NCBI GenBank assembly: GCA_963833495.1
Contig: CAWHYJ010000011.1
Location: forward strand, 62,001-126,000
Direction of reading: 5' to 3'
Source of the DNA: Fodinibacter sp963833495
Lineage (GTDB): Bacteria > Actinomycetota > Actinomycetes > Actinomycetales > Dermatophilaceae
DNA: 64,000 nucleotides
Shown here: one piece after another, positions 9,119 to 17,488 of the stretch
How positions within the stretch are numbered: position 1 is the stretch's first letter
How the letters are laid out: each line of letters opens with the position of its first letter
Translations under genes and position numbers: made by a program
Notes under the pieces: model-generated
Told to the model about the DNA's origin: nothing
Databases searched by the model: none
Seen by the model: only the letters and a program-made list of their open reading frames with translations

Positions 9119-10417
9119 GTGGACGCAGCAAACATCACGCTCGTGCTCGTCATCGTGACCGCACTGGCCTTCGACTTCACGAACGGCTTTCACGACACCG
9201 CCAACGCCATGGCCGCGTCGATCTCGACCGGGGCGCTCAAGCCCAAGGTCGCCGTGGGACTCTCCGCGATCCTGAACCTCGTCGGCGCCTTCCTGTCCGT
9301 GCAGGTGGCCCTCACCGTCACCAACGCCGTCATCCACCTGCAGACCAAGGACGGCTCCCCCGACCCCGCCCTGCTGGCCGACGGCGGCGAGGCGGTGCTG
9401 CTGATCATCCTCGCGGGCCTGGCCGGCGGCATCCTGTGGAACCTGTTCACCTGGCTGCTCGGCCTGCCCTCGAGCTCCTCGCACGCCCTGCTCGGGGGTC
9501 TCACCGGTGCCGCTGCGGCCGGCCTGGGCTGGGCCGGGGTGAAGTGGAACGGTGACGGCACCAAGCTCGACGGCGTGGTGGGCAAGATCCTGCTGCCGTC
9601 GCTGATCTCCCCGATCATCGCGATCGTCGTCGCCTTCACCGGCTGCTGGCTCGTGCACAAGGTCACCGAGAGCGTCATGCACCGCCTCGAGGAGCGCTAC
9701 TTCCGCTACGGCCAGGTCGGCAGCGCCTCGCTGGTCTCCATCGCGCACGGCACCAACGACGCGCAGAAGACGATGGGCGTCATGACGCTCGCCCTGATCG
9801 CGAGCGGGCACTGGACCAGCACCACGTCGATCCCGGTCTGGGTCAAGTTCAGCGCCGCCACGGCCATCGCGCTCGGCACCTACCTCGGCGGCTGGCGGAT
9901 CATCCGCACCCTGGGCAAGGGCCTGGTCGACATCACCCCCCGCCAGGGCATGTCGAGCGACGGCTCCACTGCGGCGGTGCTGCTCTCCGCGAGCCACCTC
10001 GGCTTCGCCCTCTCCACCACCCACGTGGCCACCGGCTCGGTGCTCGGTGGCGGGCTCGGCCGCGGCACCCCCGTGCGCTGGTCGACCGCCGGGCGGATGG
10101 TCACGGCCTGGGCGACCACCTTCCCCATCGCCGCCATGGTCGGGGCCCTGATGTGGTGGATCGGCGACCTCATCGGAGGAGCGGCCGGCGCTCTGCTGGT
10201 CTTCGTCATCCTCGCCGCGGTGTCCACCTACATCTTCCGCAGCTCGCGGCGTGAGCACGTCGGCGCGGACAACGTCAACGACGAGTGGGACCGCGCGGCC
10301 GAGATCACCTCGCCGGCCTACGAGCACGCCCCGGTCACCCACGCGGGAACCCACCCGACCGACCCCGACGGTGAAGGCTCTGGCACGGTCGAGCCCACCG
10401 AGACCAAGACCCACTGA
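9119..10417 (+). CDS. pitA: Low-affinity inorganic phosphate transporter, PiT family
   Basis: 432 residues with about ten membrane segments. It imports (metal-)phosphate by proton symport. The PiT signatures occur twice: FDFTNGFHDTANAMAASIST at residues 20-40 and LVSIAHGTNDAQKTMGVMTL in the second half; LPSSSSHALLGGLTGAA is also typical. The C-terminal 50 residues are hydrophilic and acidic. The start GTG at 9119 begins nine residues before the first helix, and an alternative GTG lies seven bases earlier out of frame. It heads a three-gene operon with the small membrane protein and the DUF3349 protein. The PHO box upstream predicts PhoPR control. Confidence 0.93.
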   Translation: MDAANITLVLVIVTALAFDFTNGFHDTANAMAASISTGALKPKVAVGLSAILNLVGAFLSVQVALTVTNAVIHLQTKDGSPDPALLADGGEAVLLIILAGLAGGILWNLFTWLLGLPSSSSHALLGGLTGAAAAGLGWAGVKWNGDGTKLDGVVGKILLPSLISPIIAIVVAFTGCWLVHKVTESVMHRLEERYFRYGQVGSASLVSIAHGTNDAQKTMGVMTLALIASGHWTSTTSIPVWVKFSAATAIALGTYLGGWRIIRTLGKGLVDITPRQGMSSDGSTAAVLLSASHLGFALSTTHVATGSVLGGGLGRGTPVRWSTAGRMVTAWATTFPIAAMVGALMWWIGDLIGGAAGALLVFVILAAVSTYIFRSSRREHVGADNVNDEWDRAAEITSPAYEHAPVTHAGTHPTDPDGEGSGTVEPTETKTH

Positions 10418-10428
10418 GGACGAATGCC

Positions 10429-10737
10429 GTGAACACCCTCAACCTGTTGTTCCAGGGCGCGAGCAAGGTCTTCGTGGCCGGACTGGTCTTCGGCGCCGGC
10501 CTGCCCTTCGTCTACGCGCTCGCCCTGCGCGTGCTGACCATCGGCTCGACGTCCTACGCGGACGCGACCGGCGAGATCCACAGCACCCCACGGATCTCGA
10601 GCCGGCTCTTCGCCGGGCTGCTCATCGCCGTCGTCATCGCCGGCATCGTCGTGGGCATGATGATCATCGTGGCGACCGGCTTCGGCAAGGAAGTCAGCTT
10701 CGAGCACATCTACCCGACCATCGTCGAGAAGTCGTAG
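10429..10737 (+). CDS. Small membrane protein of the pit operon
   Basis: 102 residues with two hydrophobic segments (VFVAGLVFGAGLPFVYALAL and LLIAVVIAGIVVGMMIIVAT) separated by a polar loop. The start GTG at 10429 follows GAGGAC and lies 11 bases after the pit stop. The position between pit and a DUF3349 gene matches the mycobacterial order pitA-Rv0544c-Rv0543c as I remember it. It may be an accessory subunit of the phosphate transporter; this rests on gene order only. Confidence 0.8.
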   Translation: MNTLNLLFQGASKVFVAGLVFGAGLPFVYALALRVLTIGSTSYADATGEIHSTPRISSRLFAGLLIAVVIAGIVVGMMIIVATGFGKEVSFEHIYPTIVEKS

Positions 10738-10750
10738 GAGACCAGCTTTC

Positions 10751-11338
10751 ATGAACCAGCTGTCCGGACCGGTCCTGCAGTGGATCCGCGAGGGCTACCC
10801 CGAGGGCGTGCCCGACGACGAGAGCGCCGCCCTGCTCGCCGTGCTCCAGGAGCGGATCGGCGGTGACCGCGCCCTCGACGTGCTGCGCCGCCTGCACAAG
10901 GACGGCGTCATCTCCGACAGCGCCGCCACCGCACTGCTGCCCGAGGAGAGCCAGATGCGCCGGGTGGCGGCCAAGCTGGTGCTGGGCGGCTGGCCGCTGG
11001 CCGGTGACGACGAGGACGACGACGCCCCGCCGAAGGAGGGCAGCGCGCTCGCCCGGATCGTGTCGTGGCTGCGCGAGGGCTACCCGGGCGGCGTGCCCGA
11101 GCACGACTACATGCCGCTCATCGCCCTGCTCGAGCGGCGCCTCACCCGCTCGGAGGTCAAGAAGATCGCCAAGGCGCTGCGCCGGGCCGACGTCAGCCCG
11201 GCCGGTCCCTCCGACATCGCCGCCGCCATCACCGAGTACACCCACACCGAGCCGAGCGAGAACGACCTGCGGCGGGTGCGCGACCAGCTGGCCAGGAAGG
11301 GCTGGCCGGTCGAGTTCCCCGACCCCGACCTGGACTGA
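10751..11338 (+). CDS. DUF3349 protein with two tandem domains
   Basis: 195 residues, soluble. Two copies of the same module are visible. The first begins VLQWIREGYPEGVPDDE (about residues 7-75) and the second IVSWLREGYPGGVPEHDY (about 103-190). Each ends in a conserved GWPL or GWPVEF motif, with an acidic linker of DDEDDD between. Mycobacterial relatives are mostly single-domain. The start ATG at 10751 has GGAGACC upstream and follows the small membrane protein by 13 bases. Function is unknown; gene order suggests a role in phosphate uptake or its control. Confidence 0.88.
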   Translation: MNQLSGPVLQWIREGYPEGVPDDESAALLAVLQERIGGDRALDVLRRLHKDGVISDSAATALLPEESQMRRVAAKLVLGGWPLAGDDEDDDAPPKEGSALARIVSWLREGYPGGVPEHDYMPLIALLERRLTRSEVKKIAKALRRADVSPAGPSDIAAAITEYTHTEPSENDLRRVRDQLARKGWPVEFPDPDLD

Positions 11339-11356
11339 GCCGGCCCACGACGGTCC

Positions 11357-11393
11357 CGGATGCCGGGTGCGCACCGCGCGCACCCGGCATCCG
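11357..11393 (+). terminator. Predicted terminator of the pit operon
   Basis: A perfect 16-base inverted repeat (11357-11372 and 11378-11393) with a five-base loop lies 18 bases after the stop of the DUF3349 gene. Confidence 0.75.
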
Positions 11394-11423
11394 CGCGTCT
11401 GTGGCCGGGGGCAGACAGCAGCA

Positions 11424-11455
11424 ACGCCCGTCCGGCTTCCCTCACGGACGGGCGT
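11424..11455 (-). terminator. Predicted terminator of the DUF3263 gene
   Basis: A perfect 11-base inverted repeat (arms 11424-11434 and 11445-11455, ACGCCCGTCCG) has a ten-base loop and lies 21 bases beyond the DUF3263 stop. With the pit-operon hairpin it separates two convergent units. Confidence 0.75.
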
Positions 11456-11476
11456 CACTGGCTTGGGGGTGCCGGC

Positions 11477-11770
11477 TCAGGGCTCCAGGCCGAGGCGGCG
11501 GGCGGAGCGGGCGCGCTGGCGGCTGGCCCGCAGCCGGCGCAGCCGCTTGATGAGCATCGGGTCGTGCTCGAGGGCGGCCGGGTGGTCGATGAGCGCGTTG
11601 AGCACCTGGTAGTAGCGCGTCGAGCTCATGTCGAAGAGCTCCTTGATCGCCGTCTCCTTCGAGCCGGCGTACTTCCACCACTGCCGCTCGAAGGCGATGA
11701 TCTCGCGGTCCCGCTCGGAGAGCCCCTGGGTGGGGGCGACCGTGCTGACCGATTCGGAGGCGGCGCTCAC
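11477..11770 (-). CDS. DUF3263 protein, probable helix-turn-helix DNA-binding protein
   Basis: 97 residues. The segment LSERDREIIAFERQWWKYAG, followed by KETAIKELFDMSSTRYYQVL, is the DUF3263 signature. It looks like a small helix-turn-helix fold that would bind DNA. The C-terminus is very basic (LIKRLRRLRASRQRARSARR). The frame can start at 11836, but the GTG at 11770 has GAGGA eight bases upstream and gives the usual family length. In many actinobacteria this gene lies near a LytR-C-terminal-domain gene; none is seen here. Confidence 0.85.
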   Translation of the reverse strand: MSAASESVSTVAPTQGLSERDREIIAFERQWWKYAGSKETAIKELFDMSSTRYYQVLNALIDHPAALEHDPMLIKRLRRLRASRQRARSARRLGLEP

Positions 11771-11926
11771 GTGTGTGTCCTCGACCCTTCGTCCGTGCCT
11801 GCTGAGCGCCCACTCTAACCGGGAAATGACACGCATGTCATTCGCCCGCGCGTTGTTCAGCGTGTCGGCTGGACAGGGTCGGGACGGGGCGGCTCACACG
11901 TCACACCGGTCCCAACGACCCCACGG

Positions 11927-12715
11927 TCAGTCGGGGTCAACGGGCCCGCCCGGGCCCCGACCGGAGCTGATCCGTGCGGCGGCCACGAGGCACCCGGCCA
12001 GCACGACGGCCCCGACGACCAGCGGGATCCACGACCGGCTCGACGCCGCGACCCAGGCTGCGAGCGCGATGGCCACCACCGCGACCGTGCGGATCCGGGC
12101 AACGGTGCCCGGAGCCCGCGCTGGTGGCTCGTCCGTGTGGCGCCTGGCGTCCTCCTGCGCCGCCGTAGGCGTTCGGGCGGCATCGATCCACCCTCTTGCG
12201 TGCACCACCAGGCCCTGCCCCGCCGCCAGCTCGCCGGCCGGGAGGTCGACGAAGCCTGCGGGCACCGGGAGCTGCAGCAGGTCGACCACGTCGCGCCAGG
12301 CGCCGGTCCCCGGTCGGGGTCCGGCCAGCTGACGCGACAGGGCCCGCACGAGCCCGGCGCGGTCGGTGTGGTCGGGGACGAGCAGGTCGGCGAGGTCGGT
12401 GGCTGCGGCCACGGAGTCCTCGGAGTCCAGGCCGGCCACCGTGCCGGCGGCCCACTCCAGGGTGCGCACCGGCTTCTCGGCACACCAGAGCTGCAGCTCC
12501 GAGCGCCAGGGGGTGACCGTCACCAGCAGCGCCGGCGCGACGTCGCTCGCCTCCTCGACCACCCGGTCCATCGCCACCGCCCCCTCGCCGTGGGGCAGCA
12601 CCCACACCCAGCCGGCAGCAGGCGCGACGACTCGGACCGGTGTGCGCGCCCACCGCATCGCGTCCCCGACGTGCCCGGCGTCGGCCGACGCGACGACCAC
12701 GAGCCGAGCAGTCAC
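11927..12715 (-). CDS. Hypothetical protein with a C-terminal membrane anchor
   Basis: 262 residues. It begins VTARLVVVASADAGHVGDAM. About 190 soluble residues follow, rich in Trp and acidic stretches (WVLPHGEGAVAMDRVVEEAS). The last 70 residues hold two hydrophobic segments (TVAVVAIALAAWVAAS and WIPLVVGAVVLAGCLVAA) and an Arg/Gly/Pro tail. The GTG start overlaps the stop of the upstream gene (ATGTGA), so the two are translationally coupled. I recognise no family. A cytosolic sensor or effector domain tethered to the membrane is one reading. Confidence 0.65.
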   Translation of the reverse strand: MTARLVVVASADAGHVGDAMRWARTPVRVVAPAAGWVWVLPHGEGAVAMDRVVEEASDVAPALLVTVTPWRSELQLWCAEKPVRTLEWAAGTVAGLDSEDSVAAATDLADLLVPDHTDRAGLVRALSRQLAGPRPGTGAWRDVVDLLQLPVPAGFVDLPAGELAAGQGLVVHARGWIDAARTPTAAQEDARRHTDEPPARAPGTVARIRTVAVVAIALAAWVAASSRSWIPLVVGAVVLAGCLVAAARISSGRGPGGPVDPD

Positions 12716-13719
12716 ATCTCCTCGGCGGTCTTGACGACCACGTGGTTGCGGTACTCCAGGAACACCTTGCGGGGCTCTCCGTAGTAGCCCCACGGGCGGG
12801 AGGTCGCGTACGGGCCCACGGCGACCAGCTCGTCGTAGGCCTGCCGGAACCGCTTCAGGTGGAAGAGCACGAAGACGAGGGTGTTCCGGTGCTCGGCAAC
12901 CACGTGGTGACCGAGGTCGCCGGCCGTCGCGAGCCACTCGACGGCCAGGTCGACCGCCTCCGGTGTGCCCGGCCGGACCACGGCATCCGCCGGACCGTCG
13001 TTCGCCATGTGTTCGAAGACCGCGGTGAGCGGCAGGGTGCGCACCCGCTGCCCGGGCGGCGCCTCGGCGGCCACCCGGTCGGCGAAGTCGTACATCTGCT
13101 CGTGGGAGCCGAACCACTTCTCGGTGACCAGCTCCAGGAAGGCCCGGTGACCGGCGTAGTGCCACCGGTCGGCGTCCCGCAGCTCGGCGAGGTACTCCGA
13201 CCAGACCTCCGGCGGCGCCTCCAGCCCGCGGGCGTGCACGAGCGCGAGGTGCCAGGGCTCGGGGTCGCCGGGCAGCCGGTCCGCGGCGCGCTGCAGCAGG
13301 GCGGTCGCGTCGGACAGGGTGGCGTGGAAGGCGTCGAACTGCTCGCGGGTGACCTCGCTGGCGCGCAGCCTCGAGCGGTGCTCCCAGGCCCGGTGGATGG
13401 CGCTCGCGCCGCGCAGCAGGGCCAGGTCGCCGTCATCCGGGGACGCCGCCTCCCAGTCGTCGAGCCACTGCGGTGCGCGCAACGACGACGCGGCGAAGAC
13501 CTCGACCACGTGGGTGCGGTCGTCCCAGGCCCTCGACTCGCGGGTGTGGCGCAGCAGGTCGGCGGCCGGCCGGTGGTCCCCGGCCAGCGCGGCCTCGACG
13601 GCGCTCGCCGCCGCCGCCATCGGGGCGTCGAGAACCACATCCTCGGACGGCGCCAGCGGCGCCTCCAGGGCTTCTCCGTGACGCATCATCTTCGCGGCAC
13701 CCCGAAGACTCTTGAACAC
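12712..13719 (-). CDS. Conserved hypothetical protein, probable TPR-like helical repeat
   Basis: 335 residues. Long amphipathic helices with aromatic spacing (LVHARGLEAPPEVWSEYLAE, RHYAGHRAFLELVTEKWFGS-like, VFVLFHLKRFRQAYDELVAV) suggest a tetratricopeptide or SEL1-like solenoid. There is no signal peptide or membrane segment. The start is uncertain: GTG at 13719 (VFKSLRGAAKMMRHGEALE) has only a distant G-run upstream, and ATGs at 13689 and 13686 are alternatives. It is the first gene of a coupled pair with the membrane-anchored protein downstream. Function is unknown. Confidence 0.7.
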   Translation of the reverse strand: MFKSLRGAAKMMRHGEALEAPLAPSEDVVLDAPMAAAASAVEAALAGDHRPAADLLRHTRESRAWDDRTHVVEVFAASSLRAPQWLDDWEAASPDDGDLALLRGASAIHRAWEHRSRLRASEVTREQFDAFHATLSDATALLQRAADRLPGDPEPWHLALVHARGLEAPPEVWSEYLAELRDADRWHYAGHRAFLELVTEKWFGSHEQMYDFADRVAAEAPPGQRVRTLPLTAVFEHMANDGPADAVVRPGTPEAVDLAVEWLATAGDLGHHVVAEHRNTLVFVLFHLKRFRQAYDELVAVGPYATSRPWGYYGEPRKVFLEYRNHVVVKTAEEM

Positions 13720-13808
13720 CGTGCGACCATCCCCCCCGTGCGGCCCACGCCGCGCTGTTGCGGGAGTCTGGCACATCGCCCCCCAGGCGGACCCGGGAAG
13801 GAGCGGAC

Positions 13809-15173
13809 TCAGGCCATGGTGTCGAGGATGGCGGTGATGTCGTCCTCGCTGGTCTCCGGGTTGACGATCGCGAAGCGGGCCAGGGTCTCGCCGTCGTGCG
13901 TGGTCGGCACGACGAACGCGAACTCGTCGGCCAGCATCCGGTCCGACCACTGCTGGTAGTCCGCCGGCGACCAGCCCAGGCGCCGGAAGACCACGACCGA
14001 CAGGTCGCGGTCGCGCACCAGCTCGAGGTGGGGGCGCGCTCGCACCTCGGCCTCCGCGAACCGGGCGACGTCGAGGGTGTGCTCGATGGCGGCCTCGTAG
14101 GCGTCGGTGCCGTTGACGGCGAGGGAGAACCAGAACGGCAGGCCGCGGGCCCGTCGGGTGAGTCCGACCGAGTAGTCGGTGGGGTTCCACTCGTCGGCGT
14201 CGGTGAGCACGTCGAGGTAGCCGGCCCGCTGGGTGTGCGCGGCGCGGGCCTCGGCCGGCTCGCGGTAGAGCAGGGCGCAGCAGTCGAACGGCGCGAACAG
14301 CCACTTGTGGGGGTCGACGATGAACGAGTCGCAGTGCTCGATGCCGGCGTAGAGGTCGCGCACCGAGGGGGCGGCCAGACCGGCGCCGCCGTAGGCGCCG
14401 TCGACGTGGAACCAGATGCCGTACTCGCGGCAGACCTCCGCCACCGAGGCGAGGTCGTCGATGATGCCGAAGTTGGTGGTGCCGCAGGTGGCCACCACGG
14501 CGAAGAAGGTCTCCGGGCCGTTGGCCTCCAGCACCTCGCGCAGCGCCGGGCCGGTCAGCCGCCAGCGCTCGTCGGCGGCCACACCGACCAGCTCGGCATC
14601 CATGACGTCGCAGGCCGAGGAGATCGAGGAGTGGGCGCCGGCGGTGGCGGCGACCCGGTTCGGCCGCACGCCGGCGGCCGCGGTGCGGCGGGCGGTGTGC
14701 CGCGCCGCGACCAGCGCGGACAGGTTCCCGATCGTCCCGCCGGGGGTGAACACCCCGCCGGCGCCGGCCGGCATCCCGACCAGGTCGGCGATCCAGCGCA
14801 GCGCCTGGTTCTCGGCGTACACCGCTCCCGAGCCCTCGAGCCACGACCCGGCATAGATCGACGAGGCGCCGACGACGAGGTCGAACATCACCGCGGCGTC
14901 GCTCGGGGCGCAGGGGATGAAGGACAGGTAGCGCGGGTGGTCGGTCGACAGGCAGGTGGGGGCGAGGTCCTCGGCGAACAGGCGCATCGCGGCGATGCCG
15001 CCGAAGCCCTCCGGCGTGATCGTCCGCCCCACGCGCCGGTCGAGCTCGTCCTCGCTCATCGGCTGGTCGAGGGGCGGCGAGATCCGCACGCGCTCCTCGG
15101 CGTACGCCATCACGGCGTCCGCGAGCGCCGCGAGCTCGGTGTGCTTGTTCTCCTGGTACCTGGTCCCGTGCAC
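13809..15173 (-). CDS. PLP-dependent group II amino acid decarboxylase
   Basis: 454 residues. The family (aromatic-L-amino-acid, glutamate and diaminobutyrate decarboxylases) removes the alpha-carboxyl group using pyridoxal phosphate. The PLP lysine is K290 in FIVDPHKWLFAPFDC. D258 in WFHVDGAYGG binds the pyridine nitrogen, H181 in AGAHSS stacks on the ring, and TPGGTIGNLSAL binds the phosphate. The substrate cannot be fixed from motifs. The frame is open to 15263, overlapping the upstream HAD gene. The GTG at 15173 is preferred because TAGAGT stands seven bases before it and because the family core begins soon after. Confidence 0.88.
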   Translation of the reverse strand: MHGTRYQENKHTELAALADAVMAYAEERVRISPPLDQPMSEDELDRRVGRTITPEGFGGIAAMRLFAEDLAPTCLSTDHPRYLSFIPCAPSDAAVMFDLVVGASSIYAGSWLEGSGAVYAENQALRWIADLVGMPAGAGGVFTPGGTIGNLSALVAARHTARRTAAAGVRPNRVAATAGAHSSISSACDVMDAELVGVAADERWRLTGPALREVLEANGPETFFAVVATCGTTNFGIIDDLASVAEVCREYGIWFHVDGAYGGAGLAAPSVRDLYAGIEHCDSFIVDPHKWLFAPFDCCALLYREPAEARAAHTQRAGYLDVLTDADEWNPTDYSVGLTRRARGLPFWFSLAVNGTDAYEAAIEHTLDVARFAEAEVRARPHLELVRDRDLSVVVFRRLGWSPADYQQWSDRMLADEFAFVVPTTHDGETLARFAIVNPETSEDDITAILDTMA

Positions 15174-15180
15174 GGCCGCG

Positions 15181-15186
15181 ACTCTA
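15181..15186 (-). promoter_or_regulatory. Predicted -10 element of a leaderless gene
   Basis: TAGAGT on the minus strand stands seven bases before the GTG at 15173. Its first three bases are the stop codon of the upstream HAD gene, so the promoter is embedded in that gene's end. Confidence 0.5.
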
Positions 15187-15876
15187 GCCGCCGGCGGGGT
15201 CGAGGAGGTACGCCGCCAGGTCGGGAACCGTGTCGACCAGGGCGTCGGGTGCGGTGGCGGCAAGGGCCTCGCGCTCCCCGGCCCCCCAGGTGACGGCCAC
15301 CGCCGACATCCCGGCCGCCCGCGCCGCGAGCACGTCGACCGTGGCGTCGCCGACGTAGACGCAGGCCGCCGGGTCGACTCCCAGGGTGGCGGCGGCGTGC
15401 AGCAGCGGGTCGGGGGCCGGCTTGTGGGCGGCGGTGTCCTCCAGTGCCGCGACGACGTCGACCAGGTGCTCGATGCCCACGCCCACCAGCGCGAGCCGGG
15501 CGGTCTCGCGCCGCTTCGACGTGGCGACCGCGATGGTGACCCCGGCCGCGGTGAGCTGCTCGAGCAGCTCGGGCACGCCGTCGTAGCGCCGGATCAGCCG
15601 GGCGGTGTTGGCGAGGTTCCACTCCCGGTAGACCCGGTCGAGCTCGACACCGTGCTCGGGGCTCTCCTCGAGCAGCGCCGGCAGCAGCGGCCGGCCGATC
15701 CAGGTGCGGGCCCGGGCCTCGGCCACCTCCTCGGCGAGCACGGTGCGGAAGGCGTGCTGGTAGGAGGCGACGATGAGCGGGATGGTGTCGGCCAGCGTGC
15801 CGTCGAGGTCGAACAGGACGGTCGCGAAGCGCGGGCGCAGCACGTGCAGGGACTGGTCGGATGCCGGGGAGCTCAC
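15184..15876 (-). CDS. HAD-family phosphatase (phosphoglycolate phosphatase-like)
   Basis: 230 residues. HAD subfamily IA hydrolase with an alpha-helical cap. Motif I is FDLDGTLADT (nucleophile and acid Asp), motif II is AVATSKR, the conserved Lys is in DTAAHKPAPDP, and motif IV is VYVGDATVDVLAARAAG. The likely reaction is dephosphorylation of a small sugar or glycolate phosphate; PpaX, Gph and related functions cannot be told apart here. The start is taken as the GTG at 15876 because CACACT lies six bases upstream; a GTG two codons earlier is possible. Confidence 0.85.
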   Translation of the reverse strand: MSSPASDQSLHVLRPRFATVLFDLDGTLADTIPLIVASYQHAFRTVLAEEVAEARARTWIGRPLLPALLEESPEHGVELDRVYREWNLANTARLIRRYDGVPELLEQLTAAGVTIAVATSKRRETARLALVGVGIEHLVDVVAALEDTAAHKPAPDPLLHAAATLGVDPAACVYVGDATVDVLAARAAGMSAVAVTWGAGEREALAATAPDALVDTVPDLAAYLLDPAGG

Positions 15877-15882
15877 CGCCAC

Positions 15883-15888
15883 AGTGTG
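15883..15888 (-). promoter_or_regulatory. Predicted -10 element of a leaderless gene
   Basis: CACACT on the minus strand stands six bases before the GTG at 15876 and no Shine-Dalgarno sequence is present. Confidence 0.4.
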
Positions 15889-15930
15889 CCCACCTCCCGC
15901 GGTGGGCGCGGAACCCGCCCTGCCCCTGGG

Positions 15931-16536
15931 TCAGCGCACGGTCTGGCGCACCGCCGACAGGGCCGAGTCGAGCACCGTGCGCAGCGTCTCGACGGTGAGG
16001 TCCTCGAGCCGCCCGGCGGTGTCGGCCCGGCGCAGCTCGGCGCGCACCTCGTCGCGGAAACGGCGCAGCAGGGCGTCGGCCTCCGTGAACCGCACGTGCG
16101 AGCTGGAGCGGCCGTCGCGGGTCGACCCGGTGTGCGGTGGGGCGGAGGCGCGGGCCTGCTGCGCGGCAGCGGCGAGCTCGGCCCGCAGCCCCTTCATCGT
16201 GCCCCGCACGTCGTCGCGCACCCGGGCGGCCCGGTCGCGCACGGTCTCGGCGATGCCCTGCTCGAGCGCCGCCAGCTCGCCGCGCCGTGCCTCCAGCTCG
16301 GTGCGGCCGGCATCGGTGAGCTCGTAGGTGCTGCGCCGCTCGACGTCGGTGCGCCGCACCAGGCCGTCCTCCTCGAGCTGGGCCAACCGCGGGTAGATGG
16401 TGCCGGCGCTGGGCCGGTAGGTGCCCCCGAACCGGTCGGACAGCGCGGTGATGACCTCGTAGCCGTGCATCGGCCGCTGCTCGAGGAGGGCGAGCAGGTA
16501 CAGCCGCAGCTGGCCGTGGGCGAAGACGGGCGGCAT
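15931..16536 (-). CDS. PadR-family transcriptional regulator
   Basis: 201 residues. The N-terminal winged helix (LRLYLLALLEQRPMHGYEVI, then TYRPSAGTIYPRLAQLEEDG, LVRRTD, YELTDAGR) is classic PadR. The C-terminal 110 residues are helical and highly charged and would dimerise. The start ATG at 16536 follows the stop of the DUF4097 gene by one base, so both are translated from one mRNA. PadR/DUF4097 pairs are common in actinobacteria and are usually autoregulated. The AT-rich dyads upstream of the DUF4097 gene are the likely operator. Confidence 0.92.
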   Translation of the reverse strand: MPPVFAHGQLRLYLLALLEQRPMHGYEVITALSDRFGGTYRPSAGTIYPRLAQLEEDGLVRRTDVERRSTYELTDAGRTELEARRGELAALEQGIAETVRDRAARVRDDVRGTMKGLRAELAAAAQQARASAPPHTGSTRDGRSSSHVRFTEADALLRRFRDEVRAELRRADTAGRLEDLTVETLRTVLDSALSAVRQTVR

Positions 16537-16537
16537 C

Positions 16538-17473
16538 TCAGAGCATCCCGTGGGTGCCGTGGCCACCGGTGGTGCGGGGGGTGTCCTGCACGTCCTGCGG
16601 TACCGGGGTGTCCTGCACGTCCTGCGGTACCGGGGTGTCCTGCACGTCCTGGGGCTCGAGGGTGTCCTGGATGCCGGGGGCGCCACGCAGCAGGGTCACG
16701 TTGCCCGAGACGGTGGTGGCCGACACGGTGCTGCTGGCGCCGTCGGTGCGCAGCATCACCTTGCGGCCCGGCATGGTGCCGCCGTGGTCCTCGCCGTCGA
16801 CGACGAGCCGCCCGGAGACGGCGTTGGCGGTCACGTTCACGCGCTCCCCCTCGGGCAGGCGCACCGTGACGTCGCCGGACACCGAGGTGGCCTCGACCAC
16901 CGTGCTGCCCGAGGTGATGTCGAGTGCGAGCTCGCCGGAGACCGAGTTGGCCTGCACCCGGGTCAGTGCACCAGACGCCGCCAGCTCCCCGGAGACGGTG
17001 TGGAGCGACAGGTCACCGGTGTGGTCGCGCACGACGACCTCGCCCGAGACGCTCTGCGCCTTCAGCGAGCCGCCGGTGCCGTCGACCACGACCGAGCCGG
17101 AGACGGTCGAGACCGAGGCGGGCGCCTGGATGCCGGCCACGAGCCCCTCCGCGCTCACCGTGCCGACCTTGGTGGGCAGGGTGCGGGGCACGGCGATGCT
17201 GACGTCGGCACGGTCCTTGTCGCGGAAGTTGCGGAACTTCTCGAGGAAGCCCTCCCAGCCCTCGAGGGTGAACTGGTAGCCCACCCGCAGCTCGCCGCCG
17301 CTCAGCGACACCTCGAGTGGCCGGCCGTCCACCGAGTGCACCTCGATCCGGACGCCGGGCTCGTCGTGCGTGACGACGTCGACCCGGCCGGCGACCAGCT
17401 GCACCCGCAGCGACCGCACCTCGTCGACGTCGATGACCTGTGGGCCGGAGACGACCCAGGACTCCTGTGCCAT
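16538..17473 (-). CDS. DUF4097-family beta-helical repeat protein
   Basis: 311 residues. After an N-terminal beta domain, the middle (about residues 110-260) consists of repeated short strands with the motif VSGxVxV (VSTVSGSVVVDG, QSVSGEVVVRD, HTVSGELAAS, NSVSGELALD, TSVSGDVTVR, NAVSGRLVVD, TTVSGNVTLL). This is the DUF4097 right-handed beta-solenoid. The C-terminal tail holds tandem PQDVQDTPV repeats encoded by a 27-base DNA repeat. No signal peptide is visible. The start ATG at 17473 has AAAGGGG upstream. It heads the operon with padR; it may present a surface sensed by or acting with the regulator, but its function is unknown. Confidence 0.88.
   Translation of the reverse strand: MAQESWVVSGPQVIDVDEVRSLRVQLVAGRVDVVTHDEPGVRIEVHSVDGRPLEVSLSGGELRVGYQFTLEGWEGFLEKFRNFRDKDRADVSIAVPRTLPTKVGTVSAEGLVAGIQAPASVSTVSGSVVVDGTGGSLKAQSVSGEVVVRDHTGDLSLHTVSGELAASGALTRVQANSVSGELALDITSGSTVVEATSVSGDVTVRLPEGERVNVTANAVSGRLVVDGEDHGGTMPGRKVMLRTDGASSTVSATTVSGNVTLLRGAPGIQDTLEPQDVQDTPVPQDVQDTPVPQDVQDTPRTTGGHGTHGML
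16581..16661. repeat. 27-bp tandem repeat inside the DUF4097 gene
   Basis: Two identical 27-base units (16581-16607, 16608-16634) are followed by a third that is diverged in its last third (16635-16661), and a fourth partial unit begins at 16662. Each unit encodes nine residues of the PQDVQDTPV type, so unit gain or loss keeps the frame. Confidence 0.9.
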
Positions 17474-17488
17474 GACATGTTCCCCTTT

